Source: Roseiarcus sp963836695 (GTDB taxonomy: Bacteria > Pseudomonadota > Alphaproteobacteria > Rhizobiales > Beijerinckiaceae). Taken from it: a stretch of DNA of 64,000 bases. The notes below the pieces were generated by a model. That model did no database searches, was not told the origin of the DNA, and worked only from the letters and a program-made list of their open reading frames with translations. The stretch lies in contig CAWIKX010000013.1 in the NCBI GenBank assembly GCA_963836695.1, forward strand, positions 62,001 to 126,000. The letters are read 5' to 3'. This document shows positions 51,933 through 60,737 of the stretch, in pieces; position 1 is the first letter of the stretch; every line of letters begins with the position of its first letter. The translations under genes were made by a program, and so were the position numbers.

Positions 51933-53462
51933 AATTGTGTTGAAAAACTCTGCTTGATCGCGGCGCCAGTTGCTGATTCTCTTCTTTTGGAGCAGGAGAT
52001 TGGCCGATGATGGGCGAGCGTCGCGTGATGCAGGAGGCGCTGTTCTACGGCTTCAGCCTCGAGCGGCACGTCCCCGATGGTCATCTGCTGCGCAAGATCG
52101 ACCGGTTCGTCGACTTGTCCGAGGTTCGAGCGCATCTGGGCCCCTACTATAGCGAGGTCGGGCGTCCCTCGATTGATCCCGAGCTGATGATCCGGATGCT
52201 GATCGTCGGCTACGGCTTCGGCATTCGCTCTGAGCGGCGGCTGTGCGAGGAGGTCCATCTCAATCTGGCCTATCGCTGGTTCTGTCGATTAGGGCTCGAT
52301 GGCGACGTCCCGGATCATTCGACGTTTTCCAAGAACCGCCACGGCCGCTTTCGCGAGAGCGATCTTCTGCGCAAGCTCTTCGAGACCGTGGTGGCGCGCT
52401 GCATGAAAGAAGGGGTCGTCGGGGGTGAGGCTTTCGCAGTCGACGCCAGCATTATCGTGGCGGACGCGCATCGACGGCGGGGTGTCGCCAAGGTCGAAGA
52501 TTTAGTTCCGAGTTCGAGCCGCGCAGTCGCAGAATATCTGTCGGTCCTTGATGATGCGGCCTTTAGCGGGGCGACGCCCGTCGAGCCAAAGGTGATCTCC
52601 CCAACCGATCCGGCCGCCCGCTACACCGCTTCGGCCAACTCTGTCGCCGGTTATGCCTATTCCGACAACTACCTCATCGACCTTAAGCATGCAGTGATCA
52701 TGGACGTCGAGGCGACGACGACCGTTCGCCAGGCCGAAGTCGGCGCGGCCAAGACGATGCTCGACCGCACGGCGGAACAGTTCGAAGTCGCTCCGTCGCG
52801 CCTGGTCGCCGATGCGGGTTACGGCTCGGCCGAGATGATTGGGTGGCTGGTGGACGAGCGCGGGATCGAGCCGCATGTGAAACTGATGGATAAGTCCGAG
52901 CGCACGGACGGAACCTTCTCCCGCAGCGACTTCGCCTTCGATCCAGAGGGCAACCTCTATGTCTGTCCCGCCGGCAAAGAGCTAAAGAAATATCATCGCT
53001 CATTCCCCAAGCCACGCGACGGAGTGACCAAAGACGGCACGATGATCTACTTCGCGCGCAAGCACGACTGCGACGCCTGCGCGCTTAAACCTAGGTGCTG
53101 CTCAAACGTTCCTGCACGCAAGATCGCGCGCTCCATTCATGAAGCCGCTCGCGACAAGGCCCGTGCGATCGCAAAGACTGAGGCCTACGCCGTCTCATGT
53201 CGCGAACGAAAGAAGGTCGAGATGCTCTTCGCTCATCTGAAGCGCATCCTCAGGCTGGGTCGATTGCGCCTCCGAGGTCCAAACGGAGCCAAAGACGAGT
53301 TCCTCTTAGCCGCCACCGCCCAAAATCTGCGAAAACTGGCGAAGCTTATCCCCCTCCCTGCGCCGATCCTCGCCACATAAGGCGAAGAGGCAGGAATTTG
53401 CCGCGCTGACGGCGCTACAAATCCAAAGTGCGGCTGCCACAACAGGGGGTTCTTCAACAAAA
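51933..53462 (+). mobile_element. IS1182-family insertion sequence, about 1530 bp
   Basis: Imperfect terminal inverted repeats: left TTGTGTTGAAAAACTCTG (from about 51936) against right TTTTGTTGAAGAACCCCCTG (reverse strand from 53462). TCGACG flanks both sides (51927-51932 and 53463-53468) and may be the target duplication. The element holds one intact transposase gene. Exact ends are uncertain by a few bases. Confidence 0.75.
52007..53380 (+). CDS. IS1182-family transposase
   Basis: A 457-residue transposase with the DUF772-type N-terminus (GRPSIDPELMIRMLIVGYGF, RRLCEEVHLNLAYRWFCRL, VPDHSTFSKNR), first Asp in GEAFAVDASIIVADAH, second in LVADAGYGSAEM, a Cys cluster (HDCDACALKPRCC) and the late Glu region RERKKVEMLFAHLKRILRL. 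Start ATG 52007 (or 52010) follows GGAGCAGGAG. Frame intact, so it may still transpose. Confidence 0.95.
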   Translation: MMGERRVMQEALFYGFSLERHVPDGHLLRKIDRFVDLSEVRAHLGPYYSEVGRPSIDPELMIRMLIVGYGFGIRSERRLCEEVHLNLAYRWFCRLGLDGDVPDHSTFSKNRHGRFRESDLLRKLFETVVARCMKEGVVGGEAFAVDASIIVADAHRRRGVAKVEDLVPSSSRAVAEYLSVLDDAAFSGATPVEPKVISPTDPAARYTASANSVAGYAYSDNYLIDLKHAVIMDVEATTTVRQAEVGAAKTMLDRTAEQFEVAPSRLVADAGYGSAEMIGWLVDERGIEPHVKLMDKSERTDGTFSRSDFAFDPEGNLYVCPAGKELKKYHRSFPKPRDGVTKDGTMIYFARKHDCDACALKPRCCSNVPARKIARSIHEAARDKARAIAKTEAYAVSCRERKKVEMLFAHLKRILRLGRLRLRGPNGAKDEFLLAATAQNLRKLAKLIPLPAPILAT

Positions 53463-53602
53463 TCGACGTAAACCGGACATCACGTTTGCGGCCGTGAACG
53501 TCGTGGTTGGGCGGCAAGCGGTCGCTACCAGCGCCAGGCGAGGCGCCGGCATTGTGGCAATTGGCGTGGCGAAAAATGCGCGCTTCGGCGCCTTTTTACT
53601 CG

Positions 53603-54073
53603 TTACTTTGTTGGCTCCGGAGCGTCTTTTACCGTCGTCCAATTTTTGTCGGCGCGGCTGATATTTTCAGCTTCATTCTTGCGCCACTCATTGGTCCAGA
53701 ATTTCGTATGATTCACATACAGTTTGCCGTTGACGATGGTGAAGGCTTCAGGATCGACTGTATCTTTGTGGCCGTTCTCCCAGGAGACGCCCATGGCGCA
53801 ATGACCATCATATTGGGCCGCATATTTTTCTGGGTTCGCAAGGAAGAGATCGAGATCCTGTTTGTTGGCGAATTGCCAGCGCGCGTCATGCCAGACAGTC
53901 TGATAGTCAAGACTACCAGGAACTGCCTTTCCGACAGTAAAATAAGCAACGGTGTCATAACCGCCAATCGCCAATCGCGGCATTCCATCCATGCTTGGCG
54001 CCGTATCGGCAAAAGCAGGGCAAGCAAAGAGTGTCAGTGCTAATGCAGTAAGTATCTTTTTGGACGCGCGCAT
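53603..54073 (-). CDS. YHS-domain secreted protein
   Basis: A 156-residue protein with a signal peptide (KKILTALALTLFACPAFA) and a YHS-like domain (LAIGGYDTVAYFTVGKAVPG, WHDARWQFANKQDLDLFLAN, EKYAAQYDGHCAMGVS). YHS domains bind metals, often copper; in this group the conserved GYDxVAYF and C-A-xG are present. TAGCTCC/GGAGCTAA precedes the ATG. Fifty-seven bases upstream is a palindrome identical to one before the DUF1194 gene. Confidence 0.88.
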   Translation of the reverse strand: MRASKKILTALALTLFACPAFADTAPSMDGMPRLAIGGYDTVAYFTVGKAVPGSLDYQTVWHDARWQFANKQDLDLFLANPEKYAAQYDGHCAMGVSWENGHKDTVDPEAFTIVNGKLYVNHTKFWTNEWRKNEAENISRADKNWTTVKDAPEPTK

Positions 54074-54129
54074 TTTTTAGCTCCTTGAGATTATTAGGAT
54101 GCATGCCGATGCTGTCATTTTCGCCGGAT

Positions 54130-54159
54130 GTGCGCATCACCCGAACGGGTGAAATCGGA
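54130..54159 (-). promoter_or_regulatory. Shared palindromic site upstream of the YHS gene
   Basis: Contains TCACCCG-AA-CGGGTGA (54136-54151). A 30-base block around it is identical to 55162-55191 in front of the DUF1194 gene, in the same orientation to its gene. Candidate common operator or a small dispersed repeat. Confidence 0.5.
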
Positions 54160-54224
54160 CGCGGGAGAGGTCCCAGGCCGCGCAAGCAATGTACGGCGTT
54201 CCAGAGCTGGGAGCCGGTACTTCG

Positions 54225-55078
54225 CTAACGGGCCGGAGATTGGCCTATCGCGAAGCAATCGGGGCGGGGAGAGAGCCTCTCAGCGGCGGGTTGGATCCGC
54301 GGTGGCGCACCGGCAATTTCAAGCACAAGCTTTCGCCTGACCGCCTTTTCGAAATCGGCGCGGTCACCGACGGTGATCACGAATGCTCCCGGACCCCCGA
54401 TAACACAGTTCTTATAGTACAATTCCAGGGCCGGCTTCCCGAACGATTCCCTTGTGTCGCTGGCCGCACGCTTCGATGCTGAAATAGCCAGGCCGTTTAT
54501 CGTGGCCCCTCGCGAAATCACTCGATCGCGGATCGGCGCTATGGGCGCGCCACAGTTGTTGGGGCCGTCGCCAGAAACATCAATGACCTGACGATCGGCT
54601 TGGAGACCACTGCTATGAAGCAAACGCAAAGAAAAAGAGAGTGCGCCGGAAATCGAGGTTCCCCCGCTATCGAGTCGCCGTAAAAGTAGGTTGCGATCGG
54701 TTGCTCTTTGAGGGCGTCGGCAAAGGACCTCGCACTGTCGGGTCCGTCAATGACAGTCCAAGGCATGATGAGACGTTGATCATCGGGGCTTGCCCATTCG
54801 AAGTAAGCCACAGCGATCCGGCCGCGCGTGCCCGATAGGGTCGCGTTTATGACGTCCACATCCCGCAGTGCGTTGATGTACCCCTCTCTTTGCATGCGCA
54901 ACTCGTCCTTGGTCATCGAACCGGACACGTCGGCTGCGAGAATCAGTTCCAGGTCGACGGCGGGCGCGGAGTCCATTGGCGTGGCCCGCGCAGCGCCGAT
55001 CCACGCCAGGAAAGCGACGCCCGATGCTGCTACGAGAAATCGGCCAAGAGCCGGGGCCACAAAGTTGATCCGTCTCAT
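54225..55078 (-). pseudogene. DUF1194 (vWA-like) secreted protein, frameshifted
   Basis: About 284 residues if repaired. From ATG 55078 (MRRINFVAPALGRFLVAASG) a signal peptide leads to VDLELILAADVSGSMTKDEL (metal-site DVSGS), GRIAVAYFEWASPDDQR and MPWTVIDGPDSARSFADAL. Near 54689-54693 one base is missing; the next frame continues GTSISGALSFSLRLLHSSG, RQVIDVSGDGPNNCG and CVIGGPGAFVITVGDRADF. The family is periplasmic with unknown function. It shares its upstream palindrome with the YHS gene, so the two may be one regulon. Confidence 0.82.
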
Positions 55079-55161
55079 TGTGGCTTCCTTCGCATGCGTC
55101 CCGCGGGATCGGGGGATGCACGAGGCCTCGCGAAACTCGACGATGTCGCGCCCGGTCAAAA

Positions 55162-55191
55162 TGCGCATCACCCGAACGGGTGAAATCGGAC
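55162..55191 (-). promoter_or_regulatory. Shared palindromic site upstream of the DUF1194 gene
   Basis: Same 30-base block as 54130-54159, with TCACCCG-AA-CGGGTGA at 55168-55183, lying 84 bases before the gene start. Confidence 0.5.
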
Positions 55192-55368
55192 CCGACCGGG
55201 CGGACCCGGCGAACTCACAGCTGGGCGATATTGGCGCATAGTCGGATTTGTCACCCGTCGCTAACGCCCTGCCGATCAGACAGTCGACATCAGCCCGCGC
55301 ACGCGGGCAGGGCCTTTTCGTGACTCTCAGCTGAAGTGATAGCTTCCCCTGAGCGCGGAGCAGCGGCC

Positions 55369-56493
55369 ATGCCTCTAAGTGAAGGAACCGAGCGCGCCCT
55401 GCAGGCCTGCTATGACGCAATCCTCGCCCCGACGCAGTGGTCGTCAGCTCTGCAATTGCTGGGCGAATTGTTCGGCGCGGCCAGTTGCACATTCTACGAG
55501 CACGACCGCGAAAACTCGCCGGCTCCTGTCCCGATGTCTGTCGAGCACGAGGCGTATTCCGCCCGCTGGGCCCGCAATCAGGCTCACGCTCCAGACCCGC
55601 ACGTCGGACCGTACCTTCAAAAAACTACGTCGTTCATAAGGGCGGGATGGACCTCAGCGGTCGAACACGACCTCTCGACCGAGGACGAGCGCTGCACCAT
55701 TCCTTTCTATCAGGAGACGGCGCGACCGGAGAAGCGGGAATGGTTTGCGGCGTCCTTTTTCTTGGTCGACGGCGGCGACTGGTGCTTGCCGATCTTCCGC
55801 GGAGACGACCCGTTCACGCGCGAAGACGCGACACGGCTTGCCAAGGTCGGACCCTACCTCGGCAAAATCGTCAGTCTCGCGCAGAAATTCGCGGCGTTCG
55901 ATGCCGCGTCGAAACTCTCGGCTCTCGAGCGAGTGAGCTCCGCCGCCATCGTCATCGATGTGACCGGCCGCGCAAGGCAAATGAACGCACCTGCGCAAGA
56001 TCTGCTGGGCGATGACTTCAACCTCGTCCGGGGTCGTCCGTCGGCGCGCGATCCCGCCAGCAATCGCCGACTGCAGCAGCTGGTCTCGTTTACTTTGCAT
56101 GCGGAACGCGGCAGCGCTCAGGCCTTCGTGCCAATCGTCGTCGATCGGGATGAAGCGCCTTGGCTTCTGGTTGAGGCGATGCCGGTCACGGCATTCGGCA
56201 ACGATTTGTTCAGCTCCGGTCGGGTGATCCTTCTGTTGACCGATCTGAGGTCGCCGCTGCGGCCGGAAGCAACGCAATTTTGCGCCGCATTCGGCCTGAC
56301 GGTCGCGGAGGCGAAATTGGCCGCCAAACTGGCTTCGGGCGTAGGGATCGACGCAGCGGCGGCTTCACTGGGGGTGAGCCGAGAGACTGCCCGTACCCAA
56401 TTGAAAGCAGTCTTTGCCAAAACGAACACCCGACGCCAAGCTGAACTGGCCGGACTCCTCGCTCGCTTTCGCCCTTCCGATTGGCGATCTTGA
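55369..56493 (+). CDS. LuxR-type HTH transcriptional regulator
   Basis: A 374-residue regulator. The ATG at 55369 has GGAG eight bases upstream. Residues 1-190 form an uncharacterised sensory region (CYDAILAPTQWSSALQLLGE), 195-300 look PAS-like (VSSAAIVIDVTGRARQMNAP), and the C-terminus is a LuxR-type helix-turn-helix (FGLTVAEAKLAAKLASGVGI, AAASLGVSRETARTQLKAVF). Such proteins bind DNA through this last domain; the ligand is unknown. It is divergent from the DUF1194 gene and may control that palindrome-bearing promoter; this is a guess. Confidence 0.85.
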   Translation: MPLSEGTERALQACYDAILAPTQWSSALQLLGELFGAASCTFYEHDRENSPAPVPMSVEHEAYSARWARNQAHAPDPHVGPYLQKTTSFIRAGWTSAVEHDLSTEDERCTIPFYQETARPEKREWFAASFFLVDGGDWCLPIFRGDDPFTREDATRLAKVGPYLGKIVSLAQKFAAFDAASKLSALERVSSAAIVIDVTGRARQMNAPAQDLLGDDFNLVRGRPSARDPASNRRLQQLVSFTLHAERGSAQAFVPIVVDRDEAPWLLVEAMPVTAFGNDLFSSGRVILLLTDLRSPLRPEATQFCAAFGLTVAEAKLAAKLASGVGIDAAAASLGVSRETARTQLKAVFAKTNTRRQAELAGLLARFRPSDWRS

Positions 56494-56687
56494 ATTGACC
56501 GCAACGACCTTCCGCTTCGGGTCGATTTGGCACGTTCGCCAAGCGGTCCGCGGATGGCCGGTATTTGCGCGAAGCGGCCACCCGCCTATTGGGTTTGACA
56601 CTAATCCGCAGGGGTTGTCGCTCGGCTCTCATCTCACTATAGCTGCGCCGCCCAATTTCTTCACCGCAACTTGAAAGGCGCCAGTCC

Positions 56688-57891
56688 GTGGCCTTCCTTG
56701 CCGATGTCCTCTCTCGCGTTAAGCCATCCGCGACCATCGCGATGACGCAGAAGGCGCGCGATCTCAAAGCCAAAGGACGGGAAGTGATCTCGCTGTCGGT
56801 CGGGGAGCCCGATTTCGACACGCCCGACAACATCAAGCAGGCCGCGATCAAGGCGATCGAGCGCGGCGAGACCAAGTACCCGCCGGTGCTCGGCATTCCG
56901 CCCTTGCGCGAGGCGATCGCGGCCAAATTCAAGCGCGAAAACGGGCTCGACTACAAGGCGACCGACACGATCGTCGCGACCGGCGGCAAGCAGATCCTCT
57001 ACAACGCCTTCCTTGTCACCATGAACGAGGGCGACGAGGTGATCATTCCGGCGCCCTATTGGGTGAGCTACCCGGAAATGGTGGCGATCAATCGCGGCAC
57101 GCCGGTCGTCGTGCCGACCACGATCGAGAACGGGTTCAAACTGCAAGGCGGCGGATCTCGAACGCGCGATCACGCCGCGCACCAAGTGGCTCGTGCTCAA
57201 CTCGCCCTCGAACCCGTCGGGCGCGGCCTATACCGAGAGCGAGCTGAACGAACTCACCGATGTGCTGATGCTTCACCCGCATGTGTGGGTGCTGACCGAC
57301 GACATGTACGAGCATCTCGTCTACGGCGACTTCAGGTTTACGACGCCGGCGCAGATCGAGCCGGGCCTGAAGGCGCGCACGCTGACCATGAACGGCGTCT
57401 CTAAGTCCTATGCGATGACCGGCTGGCGCATCGGCTACGCCGCCGGTCCGACTGAGCTCATCAAGGCCATGGATATGGTGCAGGGGCAGCAGACCTCAGG
57501 CGCCTGCACGATCGCGCAATGGGCCTCGGTCGAGGCGCTGAATGGGCCGCAGGACTTCATGCCCGTGCGCCGCAAAGCGTTCGAGGAGCGGCGCGATCTC
57601 GTCGTGTCGATGCTCGGACAAGCGAAGCATCTGCAGTGCCCGAAGCCGGAAGGCGCGTTCTACGTCTATCCGTCCTGCGCGGGCGCGATCGGCAAAAAGG
57701 GCCCGTCAGGCAAGGTGATCGAGACGGATGAGGATTTCGTCACCGAGCTTCTGGACGCGGAAGGCGTCGCCGTCGTGCACGGAACCGCCTTCGGCCAGGG
57801 CCCGAACTTCCGCGTCTCCTATGCGACGTCACTCGAGCAGCTCGAGAAGGCGTGCAAGAAGATCCAGAAGTTCACAGCCGAATTGCGGTAG
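56688..57891 (+). pseudogene. Aspartate/aromatic aminotransferase (class I), +1 frameshift
   Basis: A 400-residue fold-type I aminotransferase if repaired. From GTG 56688: LSRVKPSATIAMTQKARDL, VISLSVGEPDFDTPDNIKQA, ATGGKQILYNAFLVTMNEGD. An extra G at 57147-57148 breaks the frame; the rest (ITPRTKWLVLNSPSNPSGAA, WVLTDDMYEHLVYG, the Schiff-base lysine in MNGVSKSYAMTGWRIGY, and NFRVSYATSLEQLEKACKKI) is intact. This is the main AspC type of Alphaproteobacteria (aspartate plus 2-oxoglutarate), usually a needed gene, which argues for sequencing error. Confidence 0.87.
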
Positions 57892-57939
57892 GCAATCCTT
57901 CCGCAACGTGGGGAGGGATTTTGTCAAATTGGCCGCGCC

Positions 57940-58029
57940 CGTCATTGCGAGCGAAGCGAAGCAATCCAGGAAACATAGGGCGCCCTAAGATCCCTGGATT
58001 GCTTCGTCGCTTCACTCCTCGCAATGACG
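57940..58029. repeat. Palindromic dispersed repeat, copy 3
   Basis: A 90-bp palindrome (CGTCATTGCGAGCGAAGCGA ... CTCCTCGCAATGACG) between the convergent aminotransferase and ligC genes; same family as 8432-8522 and 13073-13161. Confidence 0.85.
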
Positions 58030-58057
58030 AGGACGGCTCAATCCGATTGCGTTACTC

Positions 58058-59011
58058 TTACCCCATCCGCCTCTCCAGCTCGTCGAGCACCTGGTAGCAG
58101 GGGAGGACCTGGGCGACGCTGGCGTTGGGCCCGCGGCCTTCTCGGATGGCGGCGAAGAATTCGCGATCCTGCAATTCGATGCCGTTCATGCTGACGTCGA
58201 TATGGGCGACGTCGATCTTCTCGTCCTTGCCGTTGAAGAGATCGTCGTAGCGGGCGATGTAGGTCGCCGTGTCGCCGATGTACCGAAAGAACGTGCCGAA
58301 CGGCCCCTCGTTGTTGAACGACAGCGACAGCGTGCAGATCGCGCCGTTCTCGGCCTTGAGCTGGATGCTCATGTCCATGGCGATGCCAAGGGTCGGATGG
58401 ATCGGTCCCTGCAGCGCGTTGGCTTTGACGATTCGTGAGCGGCACTGATAGGCGAAGAGATCCACGGTATGGGCGGCGTGATGCCAGAGCAGATGATCGG
58501 TCCATGAGCGGGGCGCGCCAAGCGCGTTCATGTTGGTGCGGCGGAAGAAATAAGTCTGCACGTCCATCTGCTGGATATGGAACTCGTTCTTGAGAATGCG
58601 CTCGCGCACGAACTGATGGCTTGGGTTGAAGCGCCGGGTGTGGCCGACCATGGCGGCGAGGCCCGTCTTCTGCTGCTCCGCGACCACCGCTTCCGCATCC
58701 TTCAAGCTGTCGGCGAGCGGAATCTCGATCTGCACATGCTTGCCGGCTTTGAGGCATTGCAAAGCCTGCGCGGCGTGCATCTGCGTTGGCGTGGCCAGGA
58801 TCACCGCGTCGAGCCCCGGAACCTTCAGGCTATCAGCGAGGTCGGTCGAAACGTGGCCGACGCCATATTTCTCCGCCGCCTCCTGGGTCTTGTCGAGCTC
58901 GCGCCCGATGAGCGAGATGACCTCGACACCGTCGATCTCCTTGATCGCGTCGAGGTGTTTCAGGCCGAAGGCGCCAGCGCCGGCAAGCGCGACTTTGAGT
59001 GTCTTGGGCAT
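58058..59011 (-). CDS. ligC: LigC, 4-carboxy-2-hydroxymuconate-6-semialdehyde dehydrogenase
   Basis: A 317-residue Gfo/Idh/MocA oxidoreductase. The Rossmann motif is KVALAGAGAFGLKHLDAIKE; further on VILATPTQMHAAQALQCLKA and GKHVQIEIPLADSLKDAEAV (EIPLAD in place of the usual EKPLA) and WTDHLLWHHAAHTVDLFAYQ with paired histidines, as in LigC. It oxidises the hemiacetal of 4-carboxy-2-hydroxymuconate semialdehyde to 2-pyrone-4,6-dicarboxylate with NADP. Last gene of the ligI'-ligA-ligB-ligC row; a palindromic repeat separates it from ligB. Confidence 0.9.
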   Translation of the reverse strand: MPKTLKVALAGAGAFGLKHLDAIKEIDGVEVISLIGRELDKTQEAAEKYGVGHVSTDLADSLKVPGLDAVILATPTQMHAAQALQCLKAGKHVQIEIPLADSLKDAEAVVAEQQKTGLAAMVGHTRRFNPSHQFVRERILKNEFHIQQMDVQTYFFRRTNMNALGAPRSWTDHLLWHHAAHTVDLFAYQCRSRIVKANALQGPIHPTLGIAMDMSIQLKAENGAICTLSLSFNNEGPFGTFFRYIGDTATYIARYDDLFNGKDEKIDVAHIDVSMNGIELQDREFFAAIREGRGPNASVAQVLPCYQVLDELERRMG

Positions 59012-59038
59012 GCGAAACCTCGCTTATCGGCTTGCCTG

Positions 59039-59140
59039 GTCATTCCCGGCGGCCGCAAAGCGGGCGATCGGGAATCCAGAGCTGACGACAGTGCTGGCCT
59101 TATGGATTCCCGGTCAGACCTTTGGTCCGCCGGGAATGAC
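59039..59140. repeat. Palindromic repeat between ligB and ligC (second type)
   Basis: Ends GTCATTCCCGGCGG (59039-59052) and CCGCCGGGAATGAC (59127-59140) are exact inverses, with an imperfect inner palindrome (GGGAATCCAGAG ... GGATTCCC). Different from the CGTCATTGCGAG family. It could fold in the operon mRNA and lower ligC expression. Confidence 0.75.
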
Positions 59141-59154
59141 AAAGAATCTGAACG

Positions 59155-60015
59155 CTAAGCCGCGTTCTCCAGAATGAGATGCCCGACGGCGGTGTTCGAG
59201 GCCGGGACATGATAAAAGCGATGCGCCACTTTCGGCTTCGGTCCGCCGGCGACGACATCCGCCATAGCCCCTCGCGCGACCAACCACATCACGAGCTCGA
59301 TGCCTTCCGATCCCGCCTCGCGGACATATTCGATGTTGGGGGTCTTCGAGAGGCCCTTTGGGTCGTCGATCAGCCGGTCGAGGAATGAATTGTCCCACGC
59401 CTTGTTGATGAGGCCTGCGCGCGGGCCTTGAAGCTGATGGCTCATGCCGCCGGTGCCCCAGATATGGACGTTGATGTCCTCTGGATAGCTCATGATCGCC
59501 TTGCCGATCGCGCGACCGAGCGCCAGGCAACGGGCGCCTGAGGGCACCGGGTGCTGCACGACATTGACCGCGAAGGGGATGATCTTGCACGGCCATTCCT
59601 TGACCTCGCCGAAGACGCAAGAGAGGGGCACGGTGAGACCATGGTCGACGTCGATCTCGTTGACCATGGTCAGGTCGAAATCCTGCTGGATCACTTCCGA
59701 GGCGATATGCGACGCAAGCTCCGGGTCGCCGACGACTGTGGGCACGGGGCGTGCGCCGTAGCCTTCGTCCGCGGGATTGAATTCCGGCCCGGTCATGATC
59801 GCAAAGGTCGGGATCATCGCGAGACTGAAGGCGGTCGCGTGATCGTTGTAGACGGCGACGATCACATCGGGTTTGTGCGTCTTCATCCATTGCTTGTCGA
59901 AATCGTACCCGGCGAACACCGGCTTCCAGTAATCTTCCTTTGTCTTGCCAAGGTCGAAGGCGGCGCCGACGGCAGGGATGTGCGAGGTGTAAAGGGAGGC
60001 GGTGATGCGGGCCAT
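59155..60015 (-). CDS. ligB: LigB, protocatechuate 4,5-dioxygenase beta subunit
   Basis: A 286-residue catalytic subunit of the class III extradiol dioxygenase. The ATG at 60015 follows AAAGGACG; it reads MARITASLYTSHIPAVGAAF with the iron ligand His in SHIP, then VIVAVYNDHATAFSLAMIPT (second His), EIDVDHGLTVPLSCVFG and an acidic ligand near the C-terminal third (YVREAGSEGIELVMWLVARG). With LigA it opens protocatechuate between C4 and C5 using Fe(II) and oxygen. The gene starts 34 bases after ligA. Confidence 0.95.
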   Translation of the reverse strand: MARITASLYTSHIPAVGAAFDLGKTKEDYWKPVFAGYDFDKQWMKTHKPDVIVAVYNDHATAFSLAMIPTFAIMTGPEFNPADEGYGARPVPTVVGDPELASHIASEVIQQDFDLTMVNEIDVDHGLTVPLSCVFGEVKEWPCKIIPFAVNVVQHPVPSGARCLALGRAIGKAIMSYPEDINVHIWGTGGMSHQLQGPRAGLINKAWDNSFLDRLIDDPKGLSKTPNIEYVREAGSEGIELVMWLVARGAMADVVAGGPKPKVAHRFYHVPASNTAVGHLILENAA

Positions 60016-60049
60016 GTTCAAACGTCCTTTGTCGGAGGCATAAGACCCG

Positions 60050-60463
60050 TCACTCTTTCCGCGGGCGCTGGGCGTCGCCGTCCTCTCCGATCCTGCGGTT
60101 TCCCTCGATCTTCCGACCGCCCTTGATCATCATGTCGCGATATTCCTGCTCGGTCATGCCGGTCATGCTGCCCGCCATCTGCTGGAAGCTCTTGCCGTCG
60201 GTCGCGCCGATCTTGGCGAGGAAATAGATGTTGCCGCCGAGCTCGATGCAGCGGTTGAGGTCGCGCGCCAGGACCGCTCGCTTCTGCTCCTCGCTCATCT
60301 TCCATTCGTCGAGATAGGCACGCTCATTGGCCTTGAAGCGGGCGCGGTTCTCGGCCTTCATTAGCGACATGCAGAACTGGTTGAGCCAGTACCCTTTGCG
60401 CGATTGTTCGGCGTCGAAGACGACCGTGCCGGGAATGTCGGAATATGGCTTGTCGAGGGCCAT
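60050..60463 (-). CDS. ligA: LigA, protocatechuate 4,5-dioxygenase alpha subunit
   Basis: A 137-residue, mostly helical small subunit: DIPGTVVFDAEQSRKGYWLN, FCMSLMKAENRARFKANERA, WKMSEEQKRAVLARDLNRCI and ELGGNIYFLAKIGATDGKSF. It caps the active site of LigB. The start ATG at 60463 sits two codons from the stop of the ligI remnant with AGGAGACG just upstream, showing former translational coupling ligI-ligA. Confidence 0.95.
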   Translation of the reverse strand: MALDKPYSDIPGTVVFDAEQSRKGYWLNQFCMSLMKAENRARFKANERAYLDEWKMSEEQKRAVLARDLNRCIELGGNIYFLAKIGATDGKSFQQMAGSMTGMTEQEYRDMMIKGGRKIEGNRRIGEDGDAQRPRKE

Positions 60464-60466
60464 GGT

Positions 60467-60658
60467 TCAGCGTCTCCTATCCTCTGGCCAATAGAGCCGC
60501 ATCGGATTGTCGACCAGCATGAGATCCTGCAACTCGGCTGCGGGAGCGATATGGGGAATGATGTCGACCATGAGCCCGTCGTCGGGCATGTGGTCCTTGA
60601 GGTTGGGATGGGGCCAGTCCGTGCCCCACAGCACCCGGTCCGGAAATTGACGACGCCT
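60467..60658 (-). pseudogene. ligI: ligI remnant (2-pyrone-4,6-dicarboxylate lactonase), C-terminal 60 residues
   Basis: The frame from CAA at 60649 encodes QFPDRVLWGTDWPHPNLKDH and MPDDGLMVDIIPHIAP, then AAELQDLMLVDNPMRLYWPE to the TGA at 60467. This is the end of LigI including the conserved WGTDWPHPN metal-site Asp. Upstream the similarity stops abruptly in a GC-rich hairpin region (60679-60714) next to the MFS gene, and the N-terminal four fifths, with the other metal ligands, are missing. Unlike the frameshifted genes, this cannot be a base-calling error; it is a deletion, or an assembly join. Confidence 0.82.
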
Positions 60659-60737
60659 CGCTCGGTCATCATCCTTCCCCCGCCGCGCCGCGCCGAGACG
60701 CGGCGCGAGGCGCTACGGTTCGCTTCATTGAACCCCC

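Noticed and set aside
51927..53468. TCGACG as a proven target duplication of the IS1182-family element
   Set aside because: The terminal repeats differ by two bases in length on the two sides, so the boundary is uncertain; kept only as a candidate.
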